The translations under genes were made by a program, and so were the position numbers. A DNA stretch of 64,000 nucleotides from Manihot esculenta (taxonomy: Eukaryota; Streptophyta; Magnoliopsida; Malpighiales; Euphorbiaceae). Below the pieces are notes generated by a model. The model made no database searches. It had not been told where the DNA came from and saw only the letters and a list, made by a program, of their open reading frames with translations. The DNA lies in the NCBI RefSeq assembly GCF_001659605.2, contig NC_035167.2, positions 6,449,734 to 6,513,733 on the forward strand, read 5' to 3'. Below are positions 1 to 11,340 of the stretch, one piece after another (within the stretch, counting starts at the first letter, position 1; every line of letters starts with the position of its first letter).

Positions 1-155
1 GTTGCCATCCCTAATCATGGCCGGGTGATAAGTTTGGTCTATTATTTATAAGGCAAAGCAATGCGAGGCCAATCTAAATAAGCCACATGCCCCAAAATTG
101 TGAAGACAACTGTCACCTTTGAATATGAAGAATCAATTACCAGCGAAGGGACTTT
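1..155 (+). mobile_element. 3' end of the internal region of an LTR retrotransposon, cut by the window edge
   Basis: This stretch resembles the reverse complement of about 15981-16100, the part of element B next to its LTR, including the shared run of bases around 75-135. It ends in a purine-rich tract (about 140-153) directly before an LTR beginning with TG, which is where a polypurine tract is expected. It is therefore the last part of a B-family element on the plus strand. No reading frame is recognisable. Confidence 0.6.
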
Positions 156-645
156 TGAGATAGCACAATAATCACTCAATGTAGGCCATGTGCTGGCACT
201 TAAAGACAGGACCATGTGGCAAAGGTATGATCAGATGATACCTGATCCCATTGACAGAAAAGAAGACCCAGACACTGCAGGTTTCAGCTCTTCATTAAGA
301 CTCGCTCTCTTAACTACAGGGGCGAGACTCCATGAGAAGTTACCATTAATGGATACAAACTAGTAGATCCCCATTATACCTATAATCACAGGATTTCCTA
401 TCTACTGGCCGGTACCAGTTGGATTTTCAAGAGATATGATAACTAACTCTATCTTCTGACACTATAAAAGCAGATGGATATAGAGATCAAGGTACACAAT
501 TCTTATACAACTACTGTTAAATTCAAAATATTACATTACAGACGACCTTCTTTTCAATTTACTGACTTGAATATCAGAGTGTCTGCTGTAGGCATCAACC
601 AACTCATATTTCTTTTTTTTTTTTGCAGATTGACCAATCGCAGTA
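156..645 (+). repeat. LTR related to the LTR of element B
   Basis: It begins TGAGATAGCACAATAATC, which parallels the TGATATTACACAATAATCG start of element B's LTRs read on the minus strand. Similarity continues through several blocks: the GATCAGATGATA region near 230, the GGTACACAATTCTTATAC region near 490 and the TTTACTGACTTGAATATCAG region near 560. The right end is not sharp; I place it near 645 because similarity fades around the tract of T residues and the bases after it. The short open frames here are by-products of LTR sequence. Confidence 0.6.
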
Positions 646-1850
646 TAGCTCTATGTCCCTCGGATTGGATGGTGGTGTGGCACAACAGGTATGTCAAGTA
701 GCTGGTAGACGTCAGATCAATACTGAGCTGTTGAGCCCATACTCTTTGGCAGACGTGTTAAATGGTTGGGCAGCCTTTCTACATGCTTATTTAGAATTTT
801 GGTGAGAGCTAGAGAGAACCGACTATTGCATGGAGGTCGCTTGACCTGCCCTAGTTTTGTCGGGTCGTGTCCGGTCTACCTAACCTTCATTGGGATCAGT
901 AGTCTTTATATTTGTTTCTAGTGCGTGGTTCGAGCACTAAAGAGGTCACCCTGCTTGTTTTAGGTATGGAGGAGGTCTGGAGTACTAATGGCCTGATCTT
1001 AGGTCCTTATAGGTCGGTCTTTCTTCGGTTCGATCAGACCTGGCGAAAAGGTTAGCTCATCTTTTTCAAATCACGCATACACGTGTAATGATCTCAATGA
1101 TCATTGCTTTTTATATGTTATCACATTCCAATTATATATTTAATTTCCTTCGGTACACCCACTTAACTTCTTTACAATATTAAATTTCAACTTTTCAATA
1201 TTATTATATATCTCAATAATTATCATAAATCCAAGATTATTCAATACATATTTTTTTGTTCTAACAATATAATAACTATTTAAGAAAATAAATCTCAAAT
1301 TCCTAATACATGGTGAAATCCTCCTTTTAACATAACCTATTATAATAAAAACAACTCATTGAACAAAACCCCTAAACAAAGAATCATCAACCTATAAATT
1401 AACATTTAACTCTTCTAAATCTCAAATCATAAACATCACCATGTAATATACTATGAAAATATATAAAATTTAAGAAATCTACAAAAAAAATGAGAGAAAA
1501 TTACTTATTAAAACTTGATGCTCAAGAGAGAGAAAAATAGATTTTAGGTTAGGGTTTTTGGTTGAAAGAACTAAAACAAAGTTTAGTTTGGGGTTTTGGT
1601 TTAAATTGAAGGGTTAAAATGAAGGATGGAGGAAAGAAAAAGGATGTAGTTAATTATACATGTAAATGAAGAGGGGTGAAGAATCCTTGTTCTGGTTTGG
1701 GGACTCTCTCGAAACCAGAGAAAGATGAGGGTTTTAAATCCTCTCTTTCTCTTTTTTTTTTTTTTTCTTTTGTGGGGCTCTTTTTTTTTTCTTTATCTTA
1801 TATGGGTTTTACCCTTGATATTAAAAAAACATAATCACATTGACATTCAA
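646..1850. other. Unassigned stretch, part moderate GC and part AT-rich
   Basis: Positions 660-1080 are clearly richer in G and C than the flanks and look like retrotransposon-derived non-coding DNA, but I cannot match them to another copy here. Positions 1080-1500 are AT-rich. Positions 1530-1800 hold purine-rich DNA and two long T tracts (about 1747-1766 and 1780-1790). I see no gene. Confidence 0.5.
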
Positions 1851-2290
1851 GGATATACGGATGCAGACTAGGTGGGAAGTAACATTGGAGGAAATTTGGC
1901 AACATTGAGGGGTAAATAAGAAACAGAAAGTGGTGGCGCTATCTAGTGCAAAGACAGAATTTAGAGGAAAGACTTGTGTGAGATTTTATGGCTGAAAGAG
2001 CTCTTAACCGAGATAAGGAGCTCGAAAGAGAAGGGATTGAGCTATTTTGTGATAATAAAGCTGCAAATAATATAGCAAAAAACTCACTGGAACATGATAG
2101 AACAAAGTATATTGAAGTTGAAAGACATTTCATTAAAGAGAAACTTGAAGCTAAGATTATTTAATTTTCTTTCCTTAGATTAGAAGAGCAATTGGCAAAT
2201 ATTCTTATTAAAACTGTCTTAGGCAAAGTTTTTTACAGTTCATTGGACAAGTTGAGTATAAGAGATATCTTCGCACCAACCTGATGGACA
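1851..2290 (+). pseudogene. Ty1-copia RNase H / pol C-terminus remnant
   Basis: Translating the plus strand in shifting frames gives the usual copia RNase H signatures. GYTDAD is at 1851, KKQKVVALSSA at about 1917, then a stretch reading C-DNKAA-NIA-N near 2050, HDRTKY-EVERHFIKEKLEA near 2095-2150, and an EQLA-ILIKT segment near 2188. In the family these form the end of the gag-pol polyprotein. The frame is broken by stops (the TAG after GYTDAD and the TAA before KKQK) and by frameshifts, and part of the domain is missing between GYTDAD and KKQK. It is an old dead copy, lying close to the 3' end of the DUF4378 gene. Confidence 0.85.
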
Positions 2291-2560
2291 GTATGGGATG
2301 AGGTGGAAAAGGAAATAAGGCAACATTCTTTGATAACTCCCAAGTCTTTGGGAATCAAAATAGATTTGGTGATTTTGTTCCTATTTTGTTATTATAATAT
2401 ATGACTGTAATTGGTTTCTAGTAGAATATAAAAACATGTGTGCTGTCTCTTGAAAAATATACTCAAATAAAAAAAAATCTCTCTATGTCCATGTAGGCAC
2501 ACTACTGAACCACGTAAATTGCTTGCATTCTTTCTATCACTTACAATAATTCTGTTCCAA
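2291..2560 (+). repeat. Probable 3' LTR of the copia remnant
   Basis: This stretch follows the end of the copia pol frame after a purine-rich tract (about 2296-2318) and ends with the TTGCTTGC-TTCTTTCTATCACTTACAA type of sequence seen at plant copia LTR ends. No second LTR is available for comparison, so both boundaries are estimates. Confidence 0.45.
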
Positions 2561-2708
2561 TCTGTTAGTTCATGATATTGAGAAATTGAAATCCTGAAAC
2601 TCATTAGCTCGGGTTCATTGGCTGAACTCATGTTAGTTCAGCTGCTGGTTATGATTGGGTTCTTGTAGTTGAACCATGCTTAGTTCTTCACTTCAAGAAG
2701 AGTCCTGA

Positions 2709-4204
2709 TTAATGAACATACTTTGCAGAACAAAGGAAACCAATTATTTCCTGAATTATTTCATCCATGATAGCATCTCCAATGTCTCTCTCAATCTTCC
2801 TGTGCAGTTTCTGTACATCATCCCATTCTTCTATTATGCTAGAGACATCAAAATTGAAGTGCTGGGCTCCATTTTGGTTTCCCCATGGGCAAATTTTCTC
2901 ACAGATTATTTTTCCAAGCTCTTCTAGATCCATGGATTCCTGGGTGAGCTTCTGATTTCTGTTCTTCCTTTGATGTCTTTCTATGGCTTCCTTAATACAA
3001 TCAAACAGAAGCTGCTTTGTCTGCTGCAAGATCCTTCTGTTTTCCAGGATCTGACAAAAACCTGGATCGATTTTCCCCTGCTGAATCAGAAATCCAGCAT
3101 GATTCTGCTTCTCAATCTGTTGCTTCACTAGTAATTCCCTTAGAAAAGCTGAAAATATGGAGTCTTCCTCTGCAACAATGTTGCTTGAAGTTGATGCATC
3201 TTCTTCTTCATTTGGTTGGTGGTCATACCCTGTTCATTAATTGAAGGATTATTGCAAATTGTTTACCACAATCATTGCTCATACCTCCTCGTATCAAGTT
3301 TTTTATTCTTTGTATCCAAATATAATATATTTATGTTCTGGTAAACTGAAATATTTAACACTACATTGTTAAGATGTATACATAAATTTATTTTTAAATT
3401 AAAATTAAATAATGAAAAATAAATTATTTTGTTAGAAAATCTTTTCTAAATACATTGTTATTTTTTGAAAATAAACTAAATCTTTATCGTATCTGACTTA
3501 TTCTCCTAAAATTTTTCATTATATTTTTTTTGAACAGCACAAAAAAAAAAAAAAGATAAGCATATTGCAACAAGCCTCTTTCAAAGTTCATTTGATCAGA
3601 TAAGTAGCTTAATGTTACTACCTGTGTTTGATCGTATAGCTTCAAATGGCAATGATCCTGGTCCCAGTTTCCCACCATCTTCTTTGCACTACAAGAAAAC
3701 AGACAGGGTATCAGCGACAGTGTTAGCTTCTTCAGTGATTGAGCCTAATTAAAATAGAGACAGAATCAACGTTTTGTGTTCACACATGGAAGAGAATCTC
3801 AAAGCCTGTCAGCTTCCTACCTGTTGCTCGATGAAGCTGCTACGTTCATGGGGTTGGCAAGTCTCTGCAAGAACTGCAGCCTGATTTTTCTTACAAGGTG
3901 AATCTTTCATGCCACACATGGAGGACTCATACCATGCAACTGAGCTGCCTCTACTAGAATACCTTTTTGATCCTCCACTCTGCAAGAGCTTAAGCTCATA
4001 TATGTGAGCTTTATGGCAGTTCAATCTCTGCTTGCTGTGGTTAGAGCAAATGAGCTTGTAGAATATCAGCTTGAGAATCTTTCTGGTGTGTAAAATCCTT
4101 CTCCTTGTCAAATTGGACATGGATGGTCTCTGTATGTCTAATACAAAGGATTCTTGTTGCTCTTGAAGATGCTCACAGATCTTTTTTGACGAAGAAGCAG
4201 CCAT
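2709..4204 (-). CDS. DUF4378-domain-like protein, three exons, about 323 aa
   Basis: I read three exons on the minus strand: 4204-3821, 3688-3622 and 3229-2709. The donors are CAG|GTAGGA and CAG|GTAGTA, and the acceptors end TTGTAG and GAACAG. The joined frame is 972 bases with no internal stop, and every junction keeps frame, which strongly supports the model. The N-terminal half is basic and serine-rich (MAASSSKKICEHLQEQQ at the start) with no signal peptide. The C-terminal third is acidic and helical; LLFDCIKEAIERH and a late IEEWDDVQKLHRKIERDIGD segment resemble the DUF4378 domain of plant TRM/LONGIFOLIA-type and smaller uncharacterised proteins. No biochemical role is known for the small members. 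The predicted protein is short for a TRM protein, so a stand-alone DUF4378 protein is likelier. Confidence 0.85.
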
Positions 4205-4324
4205 TGAAGGAATGAAGGTGCTGAGTATGAGTGAAGGGGGGGGATTATTGAGCTAGTTGGCATTGACTGATTTGTCTGTCACAGTGAAGGTTAGATATGA
4301 GATAGTGATGTGGGACTTGAGAGA

Positions 4325-4332
4325 CTTAAATA
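4325..4332 (-). promoter_or_regulatory. TATA-like box of the DUF4378 gene
   Basis: The minus strand reads GCTATTTAAGTC about 120 bases upstream of the ATG at 4204. This position would give a 5' leader of roughly 90-100 bases. It is the only TATA-like match at a plausible distance. Confidence 0.5.
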
Positions 4333-4460
4333 GCTGAGGAGAAGGAAAGATTTTGAGCATCTGCTTTAGATTTTATTGTCCTAGCATTGTGGAATCATCC
4401 ATCAATGATAAGGTTGTCTAGTTTTACTGTTTTGTTTTTTTTGAAACGGGCGGAAGATGG

Positions 4461-4560
4461 GGAGAATTAGAATATGAGATCTCTCAAATATCAGATATAC
4501 TTACCATGTTAGGAGAATTAGAATATGAGATCTCTCAAATATCAGATATACTTACCATGA
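4461..4560. repeat. Tandem duplication of a 51-base unit, two copies
   Basis: A unit beginning GGAGAATTAGAATATGAGAT at 4461 recurs at 4512 with essentially no differences. It lies upstream of the DUF4378 promoter. The near identity suggests a recent duplication. Confidence 0.9.
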
Positions 4561-6099
4561 GACTAAAACCTATGATTGCATCTAATTTTATTGTTAGTTA
4601 CGCTTATCAATCAATTGATTCTCCGAATTAAAATATACTTCTATTTAAAACTAAATAAAAATACAAAATTTTTTGGCCATTAATTCTTTATAAACCAACA
4701 TTCATTAGGATAAATGTATAGGTCCCTCATAATTAATGTCCATTTTTCAGGAATGGATATTTTACTATTGGTCCCTCATAATTAATGTTTGGGCTAATCT
4801 TGAATTCATCATGTGGGCAAGATTTCTTATGTGAGAAATTATATTGTATAACTATGATTCATGTAGACAATTTTACATAAAATAATAAATCAATAATAGT
4901 TAAAACAGAATAAAAAATATATACATAATTAAATCCTAAAAAAAAATGTAACTGTCAGTTTTATCATATAAAAAAAATAATTATTTTTATACAGATATCT
5001 CCACAGATTTTGTTAGATTGTTATACCATATTATGATAGTGTAGGATAATAAGATGAATGAAACAATGCAAAAGAAAGTGCTTTCATCCCCACCCCCTTC
5101 CCTTCTCTCCCTCCCCTTTTCTTCTCTCCTTTAGTTTTAAACTTTGGTTGTTTATTGGGTCTCTAATAGCCATTCATGATAATTTTTGTCAAAAGCATCT
5201 AATACTTTTCACTCCAACAATTAAACCATAAAGAATTTTTTTATAAATTAGAGCGACAAAAGACTGAATATCAATGAATCGTGATAGTAAAATCAATCGG
5301 TCACTCACAATAACTTGTAAGTAAAATGAATAGGCATGTGGGTATTAGCAACTATAAAAGGATTCAGATATGGGAGTAATGAATTTGGAAACAAAGATCA
5401 ACTAGACTTCGTTGTTTCACAGCAAATTGAGTGATTAACAGCTAGAAAACAATATCTTATTTTAACAGCTAAAAACAGTATCTTATTTTAACAGCTAAAA
5501 AATTGCATTTGTGACTAATTTAATTGAGTGATTAAAAGTATATAATTTAATTAATAAATTTTAAAAATTATTATTTAATTTTTATATTATAAAAAAATTT
5601 ATTAGTTAATTTTTCAATTTTAAAAAATATAATAAAACGTTTTTTATATTTTAAAAAGTTTACTAATTAATCTCTATGTTAACTTTAACGGTTAAATTTT
5701 ATAAAAAGATTTAAAATGTCTTTAATATAAAGAAATTAATTAATAAATTTTTACAAACGGCTAAGTATTGCTATAATATAAAATACTTAATGACTAAAAT
5801 CAATAACTAATTAATAGATTTTTTAAAATGTTAAAGACGTTTAATATATTTTTTAAAATTAAAAAATTAATCGATTAATAAATTTCTCGAACTGAATAGT
5901 AAATTTTTTCATTTCTCCCACCTTGGTACTTAAGTGTTTGTAACATATTTTTTACAAATGGGTGTCATTCCAAAGGGACCAAAAATCACACTATGAGTCC
6001 TTTTCATTGAGGACTAAAATGTTGTGGGATTGGTCCCCTAATATTTAAAAAATTGGGGGGCTGATCATAAATTCATCATGTGGTCATGCAAGTCCTTAT
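4561..6099. other. AT-rich intergenic DNA, no gene seen
   Basis: There are no coding signatures on either strand. A 19-base string containing GGTCCCTCATAATTAATGT occurs twice (about 4720 and 4770), and CAGCTAAAAACAGTATCTTA-like sequence is locally duplicated near 5440-5495. Confidence 0.6.
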
Positions 6100-6347
6100 A
6101 TTATATGGAAAACTTTGTTAATTGTTTGGGCAAAGTTTGAGTGTGAAAGGAAAGTGACATTTTGGCCTGTGAGTGTTTCTTTAAGTTTTAAGAATTATTT
6201 TAGTACTCTATCATTCTTGCCTTCTTTAGTACATTGGAGCAGTTAATACTTCTACAATTTCAATCTTTTTGATGGTTTTGTGTATTTCTAAGCTTAAGTT
6301 TGGAACTCTTTGTTTTAATTAAAAAGTACAAATTTATTCTTACAGTA
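6100..6347 (+). repeat. Dispersed repeat shared with about 11345-11545
   Basis: The stretch GGGCAAAGTTTGAG-GTGAAA-GGAAA-TGACA near 6126 recurs near 11370 in the same orientation. Similarity continues through the TTTAAGTTTTRAG and CTAAGCTTAA segments about 60-170 bases further on. It is an old dispersed copy pair of unknown type, with no coding capacity. Confidence 0.6.
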
Positions 6348-7117
6348 GTATTCCGTTCAAATTAAAATAATTGAATGAATCGATTCAATTCAAAAATTTA
6401 GTTCGATTTTATATTATTTTTTATTTAATTTTAATTTTAAAAAATCCAGTAATATTGACTCGGTTCGATTTTAATTAAAAAATTTTGACAAAATTGAATC
6501 GAACAAATTGATTAACAATATTATATTATTTTGATAACATTGAAAAATTATATCCTAACTAAAATGAATTAAATTCTAGAATATTAAAAATAAGGTATAA
6601 AAAATAAAAAGTTTAATTAATTGAATCAAATTAAATCTAACTGAATCATACCAGTTTGATTCATATCGATTCTCTTTTAATTTAATTCAGTTTGATTTTC
6701 ATAAATATTTAAAATTTAATTGATTCGGTTCGATTCAATTTTAAACTGAACCGAATTAATTTTAATCAGAAACTGAATCAAATCAAACCAGTCTGATTCG
6801 ATTTGATCGATTTGAATTTTTAATAATATTTTTTTTATTTTTTACACCTTATTTTTAATATTTTAAAATTTAATTAGAATATTTTAATCTTAATATGATT
6901 TAATCTCTCTATATTATTTAAAATAATATATTATTATTACTAATCAGTTCGATTCGATTTTTTAATTTTTTTTCTGATCAAAATCTAACCGAATTAAAAT
7001 AATTGAAAATTTTGAAATTAAAAATCGAACCGAATCGAACCCAAAATGAATAAAAAACCAAACTAAAATTTTAAATTAATTCGATTCAATCAATTTTTTA
7101 AATTTGAACCGAGTATT
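6348..7117. repeat. Two copies of the GGTTCGATT repeat family, head to head
   Basis: The segment is full of GGTTCGATT / AATCGAACC motifs. The right half (about 6770-7117) matches 49838-50276 in the same orientation, including the TTTTTACACCTTATTTTTAATA core. The left half (6348-6770) matches the opposite orientation, as in 59456-59865. The ends read GTATTCCGTTCAAATT and, inverted, AATACTCGGTTCAAATT, so the outer edges form terminal inverted repeats. It looks like one copy inserted into or joined to another of a small non-autonomous element family. Confidence 0.65.
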
Positions 7118-7429
7118 CCTCACCGTACTTATATATTTATAGAAATTAAATGTTAAATGTTAATTATAAAAATATTAAAATATTAATTAAATTTTGTTTA
7201 AAGATGCAAAGTCGGAAAAAGTATTCAGTCAAAACTATATATTCTAAAAGAGAAGAAGAAACATTGAAAACTATTTGGCATTGTACAATGCATGTGATTA
7301 ATATTATGAAAAGAAAGACAACATAATAAGAACATCGAACAAAACTAAACCTTAACTGCAAACTAGTTGGAATCGATTATGTGTATTGCCGTTCAAAATA
7401 AAAATAATATTCTTTTTTTTTTCTAATAT

Positions 7430-7864
7430 TTATTTCAACCCACGATCCCAACCTTTCATGAACTCCTCACTTCTCAAAGGAATATTTCTTAAATAAACTC
7501 CATCATCTCTTGCAACCCAAGAACAATTATTTTCAAAGCATCTTTGAAAGAGATGATCACTATACCAAAACACATTGGTACTGGCATGGTGGTATCTGTC
7601 TGGAGCAAAATAGCACCAAAAGAGAGTATTTGCAAAGTAATTCATCTTGAATTCCCATGAAAATTCAGATCCTACAGAAAGGTAATGTGCTCCAAGATCA
7701 TCATCTCCAGACTTGCAGTGCACAAGCAATGTCTTTTTATGGCTCAATCCGTTCTCGACGCCTACTCGCCAATGGTTGCTGAATCGGATCGCTCTTCCTG
7801 ATGGGTATTGGAAGGCTAGTAGCAATACACAGATGAGAAAAATTGTAATTCTGTGAGAGCTCAT
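7430..7864 (-). CDS. S-protein homologue (plant self-incompatibility S1 family), secreted, 144 aa
   Basis: This is a single uninterrupted exon on the minus strand. Residues 1-25 are a clear signal peptide (a hydrophobic run from ITIFLICVLLLAF, then a small-residue cleavage region near GRA). The mature part carries the family marks: an early W-V-V-N segment, LLVHCKSGDDDLG at about 48-60, a FSWEF block, TLFWCYF at about 80-86, and CFENNCSW then DGVYLRN near the C-terminus. Four cysteines sit where the family forms two disulfides. Length matches the family (about 120-150 aa). Poppy S-proteins trigger pollen self-incompatibility; most plant homologues have no known role. The gene stands alone in AT-rich DNA with a TATA box close by, and it appears intact. 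Confidence 0.92.
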   Translation of the reverse strand: MSSHRITIFLICVLLLAFQYPSGRAIRFSNHWRVGVENGLSHKKTLLVHCKSGDDDLGAHYLSVGSEFSWEFKMNYFANTLFWCYFAPDRYHHASTNVFWYSDHLFQRCFENNCSWVARDDGVYLRNIPLRSEEFMKGWDRGLK

Positions 7865-7902
7865 TCTTTCTTATTTTTCTCTGAGTTTTTAGACCTTAGA
7901 TA

Positions 7903-7914
7903 GCTATATATACA
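7903..7914 (-). promoter_or_regulatory. TATA box of the S-protein homologue gene
   Basis: The minus strand reads TGTATATATAGC about 40-50 bases upstream of the ATG at 7864, implying a very short 5' leader. Confidence 0.65.
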
Positions 7915-8415
7915 AGGATTGTATTCATAATTAGAAAGATTTTGATTATTTTCACTTGAAAATATCAAAATTTTTATTCTTAAGCGAGATGATTTAATAA
8001 GAAATTTTTTTTCTTTGATTAGTAATTTATAATTCAATGAATTTACGCGAATTTAAATTTATCGAGATATATATTAAATGATTCATAAAAAATAAATTAA
8101 AAGCTTTTTTAATGGAAATAACAGCTCATCTAGATTCATTTATTTTTTTTTTGTAATAAATAGATTCATTCACTTATATTTTATTGGGAAATGTCATTTA
8201 ATTTTCAGAATAATTTTTCTTTTTTAAAAAATAAATAAAGAATAAGTTAATTATATGTAAATGAATTAAAGAGATAAAATTCCAATTTGATGATCCGTAT
8301 GGAGTCAATTTTGTACTAAATGAAACATTTCTCACAAATATGGAAATATTAATTTCGAGAAAATAAAAATGTACAAAAAAATATAATTAAATACAATGTA
8401 TTTGTATTGGGTATT

Positions 8416-8463
8416 AAGAAAAGAAAAGAAAAGAAAAGAAAAGAAAAGAAAAGAAAAGAAAAA
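8416..8463. repeat. AAAAG microsatellite, about nine units
   Basis: This is an uninterrupted run of the five-base unit AAAAG (AAGAA register), likely length-variable between individuals. Confidence 0.97.
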
Positions 8464-9089
8464 TGAGATGGTATGATGATGTATTGCATAAGTAGACTAG
8501 CTACTTTCCTTATATTTAATTAATTATCTATATGAAGAAATCACTCATTATATCTATGCCTATTATATAATATAATATAATTTTTTAAATATTTTTTGGG
8601 ATATTCAAAAGAATTCGACAACTTTAGATCCATCGAACTATAGTTTAGTAGTTGTAATTTATTAATAACCTATATTAAGAAATTACTTATTAGTAGATAA
8701 TTTATTATTATAGGAAATTATATGAAATTATTTTAATAGCTAAATGTATATTATTTATCTATTAAATTTATATTCCAATTTATATTCATTTAATTTTCTA
8801 TTAAAAGAATTTTATTTAAATTTCAAATAATTGAATTATTTTTTTATTGTAAATAATTGAATTATTTAAATGTATGAGATATTCACTTAAATTGTGGGGG
8901 AAATTTTAATATGCATTACTTCTTGCACAACACCAAATTTATTATACTAAAATTTAAAATGATGTCTTTTTTAAAAAAATAAATTTTATTTATAGAAACA
9001 AACTATTTATCATCATATATTAGTTTATATTGTTAAGCAAATGTTTTTAGTTTCTTTTTCATGTCACTAATGTTAGTAGAATAAGTCTT
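8464..9089. other. AT-rich intergenic DNA, nothing recognised
   Basis: There are no coding, RNA or repeat signatures that I can name. The adjoining stretch 7915-8415 is equally featureless. Confidence 0.6.
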
Positions 9090-10890
9090 TTGCTGTTGAG
9101 TAAACAATGCAAAGAATATTTGGTAGTTGAGTAAAAGTAGGATTAGTGGTTGGATAGAGATTATGATCATTGGAGCATGTTGATAGAAAATTTTCTAAGA
9201 TCAAAAGAGTATTGGCAAGTGGTTTCTAGGGCATTTTAGAACCAGTGCCAGACTCAGCACTCTCAAATGCACACAAAGCAGAGATAAAGAGAGAAAAATT
9301 AAAGGACCTCAAGGCGAAAAATTATCCTTTTCAAGCAATTGATCATTCAATCTTAGAAATTATTCAGCCTAAGAATACTTCTAAGCAGATATGGTACTCC
9401 ATAAAGAAAAAATATCAAGGATCCACAAGAGCAAAGAGGCAGCAACTTCAAGTACTTCGTTTGAAGTTTAAAACACTTAATGAAATCTAGAGAGTCAGTT
9501 ATAGACTATTTTTTCTAGTGATGGCAATCGTCAACAAGATGCGGATCCACAATGACAAGACTGAAAAAGTTACAATTATTGAAAAGATCCTTTATACAAT
9601 GACACCAAAATTTAACTTTGTGGTTTGTTCTATTGAAGAATCCCATAAGATTGATACACTTTCAATTGGTGAATTATAAAGTTCTTTGTTGATTCATGAA
9701 CCAAAAATTACTCAGCAAGATAAAGAGGAGCTAGCATTGATGCCTTAACTGAAAAATCATGTAAGAGAATGAGGGAGCTGTAAAGGCAACAGTAAAGGCC
9801 ACAGTAGAAGTAGAGGTCGAGGCAACAATGAGCACGGAAAGCACCAACGTAACCACCAAGACCATCAAGGTAGAGGAAAATGACCATGTTGCTATAACTC
9901 AAAATTTTTTGACAAATCCAAAATTGAATATTGTATATGCCACAAGTTCGTTCATTTTAAATCTGAATGCCAAACAGATTTGTCTAAATTGCATGGAGAG
10001 GAATTAAATTTTATAGAACAAGAGCAAGAAGAGATTTCTTTGCTCATGGTTTGTTACACAAAAGAGGAAACAAATAACATGTGATTTCTTGACACTAGAT
10101 GAAGCAATCATATGTGTGGATGGATATAAAGACAGTTTTCTCCATCCTTGATAAATCTTTTAGAGATAATGTAAAGTTTGGGAACAACTCCAAAATTACA
10201 GTAATCGGAAAAAGAACAAATTTCAATTCAAATCAATGGAGATTTTACTCACACTATTGTTGATGTTCTTTTTGTTCCAGATTTGAAAACTAACCTTTTT
10301 AGCATTGTGTCGGTTACAAGAAAAAGATTATGAGATCTCCATAAAAGACAAAATTTATAAAATTCTAGATGCCAAACTGATGTTAATTGCTCAAGTCAAG
10401 ATGACTAAAAATAGATTGTTTACACTCTATCTCCATAACATTCAGCATATATGTTTTTCTGCAAAATTAAAATATGAAGCATGGTTTTGGCACTTTCATT
10501 ATGGTCACTTGAACTTTAATGGACTGAAAAAATTGCATAAAAAAATACATGGTGATCGGTCTTCCTCAAATTTCAGCTCCTATTAAAACTTGTGAAAGTT
10601 GTATTGTTAGCCGACAATCACACAGTCCATTTTCGTAAGGCAAATAATGGAGAGCAAAAAAGGTATCAGAATTGGTTCATTCAGATCTTTGTAGATCAAT
10701 AAAACCAAATTCCAATGGTCTTAAACGATGCTTCATAATATTTATTGATGACTTCAATTGAAATATATGGGTGTATTTTTTGCAGGAAAAATTAGAAGCA
10801 TTTGTTGTCTTCAAGCGCTTCAAAGTGCTTGTTGAGAAAGAAAGTGGCAAACCGTTAACTCCTCTTTGTACTGATCATTAAGGAGAGTAC
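9090..10890 (+). pseudogene. 5' part of a Ty1-copia element: gag to start of integrase, decayed
   Basis: Copia gag begins near 9150 (YDHWSM-IENFLRSKEYWQVV, broken by stops) and continues in the open frame 9245-9490. There, LKDLKAKNYPFQAID and TSKQIWYSIKKKYQGSTRAK are the typical UBN2-type gag motifs. A CxxC zinc-knuckle-like relic is near 9935-9970. The GAG-pre-integrase region is at 10305-10586 (RLFTLYLHN, then WHFHYGHLNFNGLKKL), and an integrase relic reaches about 10885 (ESGKPLTPLCTDH). Homology then stops: the rest of integrase, RT and RNase H are absent. Several in-frame stops and shifts make it a dead, truncated copy. No LTR is identifiable on either side. Confidence 0.85.
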
Positions 10891-11235
10891 CTTTCTCTAA
10901 TTTATTGACTTATATACTTTAATTGTAGTGATAGATTAATAGCAACCATTTGATAACTATTATATTTACCTCTACTGTTAAGTTGAAGATAATGATTTAA
11001 TTTTTTTTTTATAGTGAATGATTTTGTTGGATATAATTTTTTTTTATTAAAATATCTTATTATACATAGTAAAAAAAATAAATTAAAAAAATATGTAAAG
11101 CATCTGTATCGCCAAGCAGTGTGCTGAACTACCTATTTAAATATTTGGCATGGGGTTTTTTGGGTTGGAATTTACTATACTTAATGATTGGATTCCGCTA
11201 GATAGATGATTTTTTGACATAAAAAAAATTATAAT

Positions 11236-11340
11236 AGTTTTAAACTGTTGTTAAACTGTTATTTTAATAATATTAAGATAATAATTTTACCACCATTGCG
11301 AAAGTTATTGTTACCTAAACTCTAAAATATAATAGTGTAT
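11236..11340. repeat. Short MITE-like repeat, second copy at about 63590-63690
   Basis: The segment running from AAACTGTTATTTTAATAATATTA to CTAAAATATAATA matches 63600-63690 in the same orientation, with small differences. Both copies lie in AT-rich DNA and have no coding capacity. The family is not one I can name. Confidence 0.5.

Noticed and set aside
474..805. Two short plus-strand frames near the window start
   Set aside because: They cover the LTR at 156-645 and the unclassified DNA after it, with no conserved protein features.
2712..3244. Plus-strand frames opposite the DUF4378 gene
   Set aside because: They are antisense shadows of exon 3; the minus-strand spliced frame keeps phase through two introns and matches a known domain.
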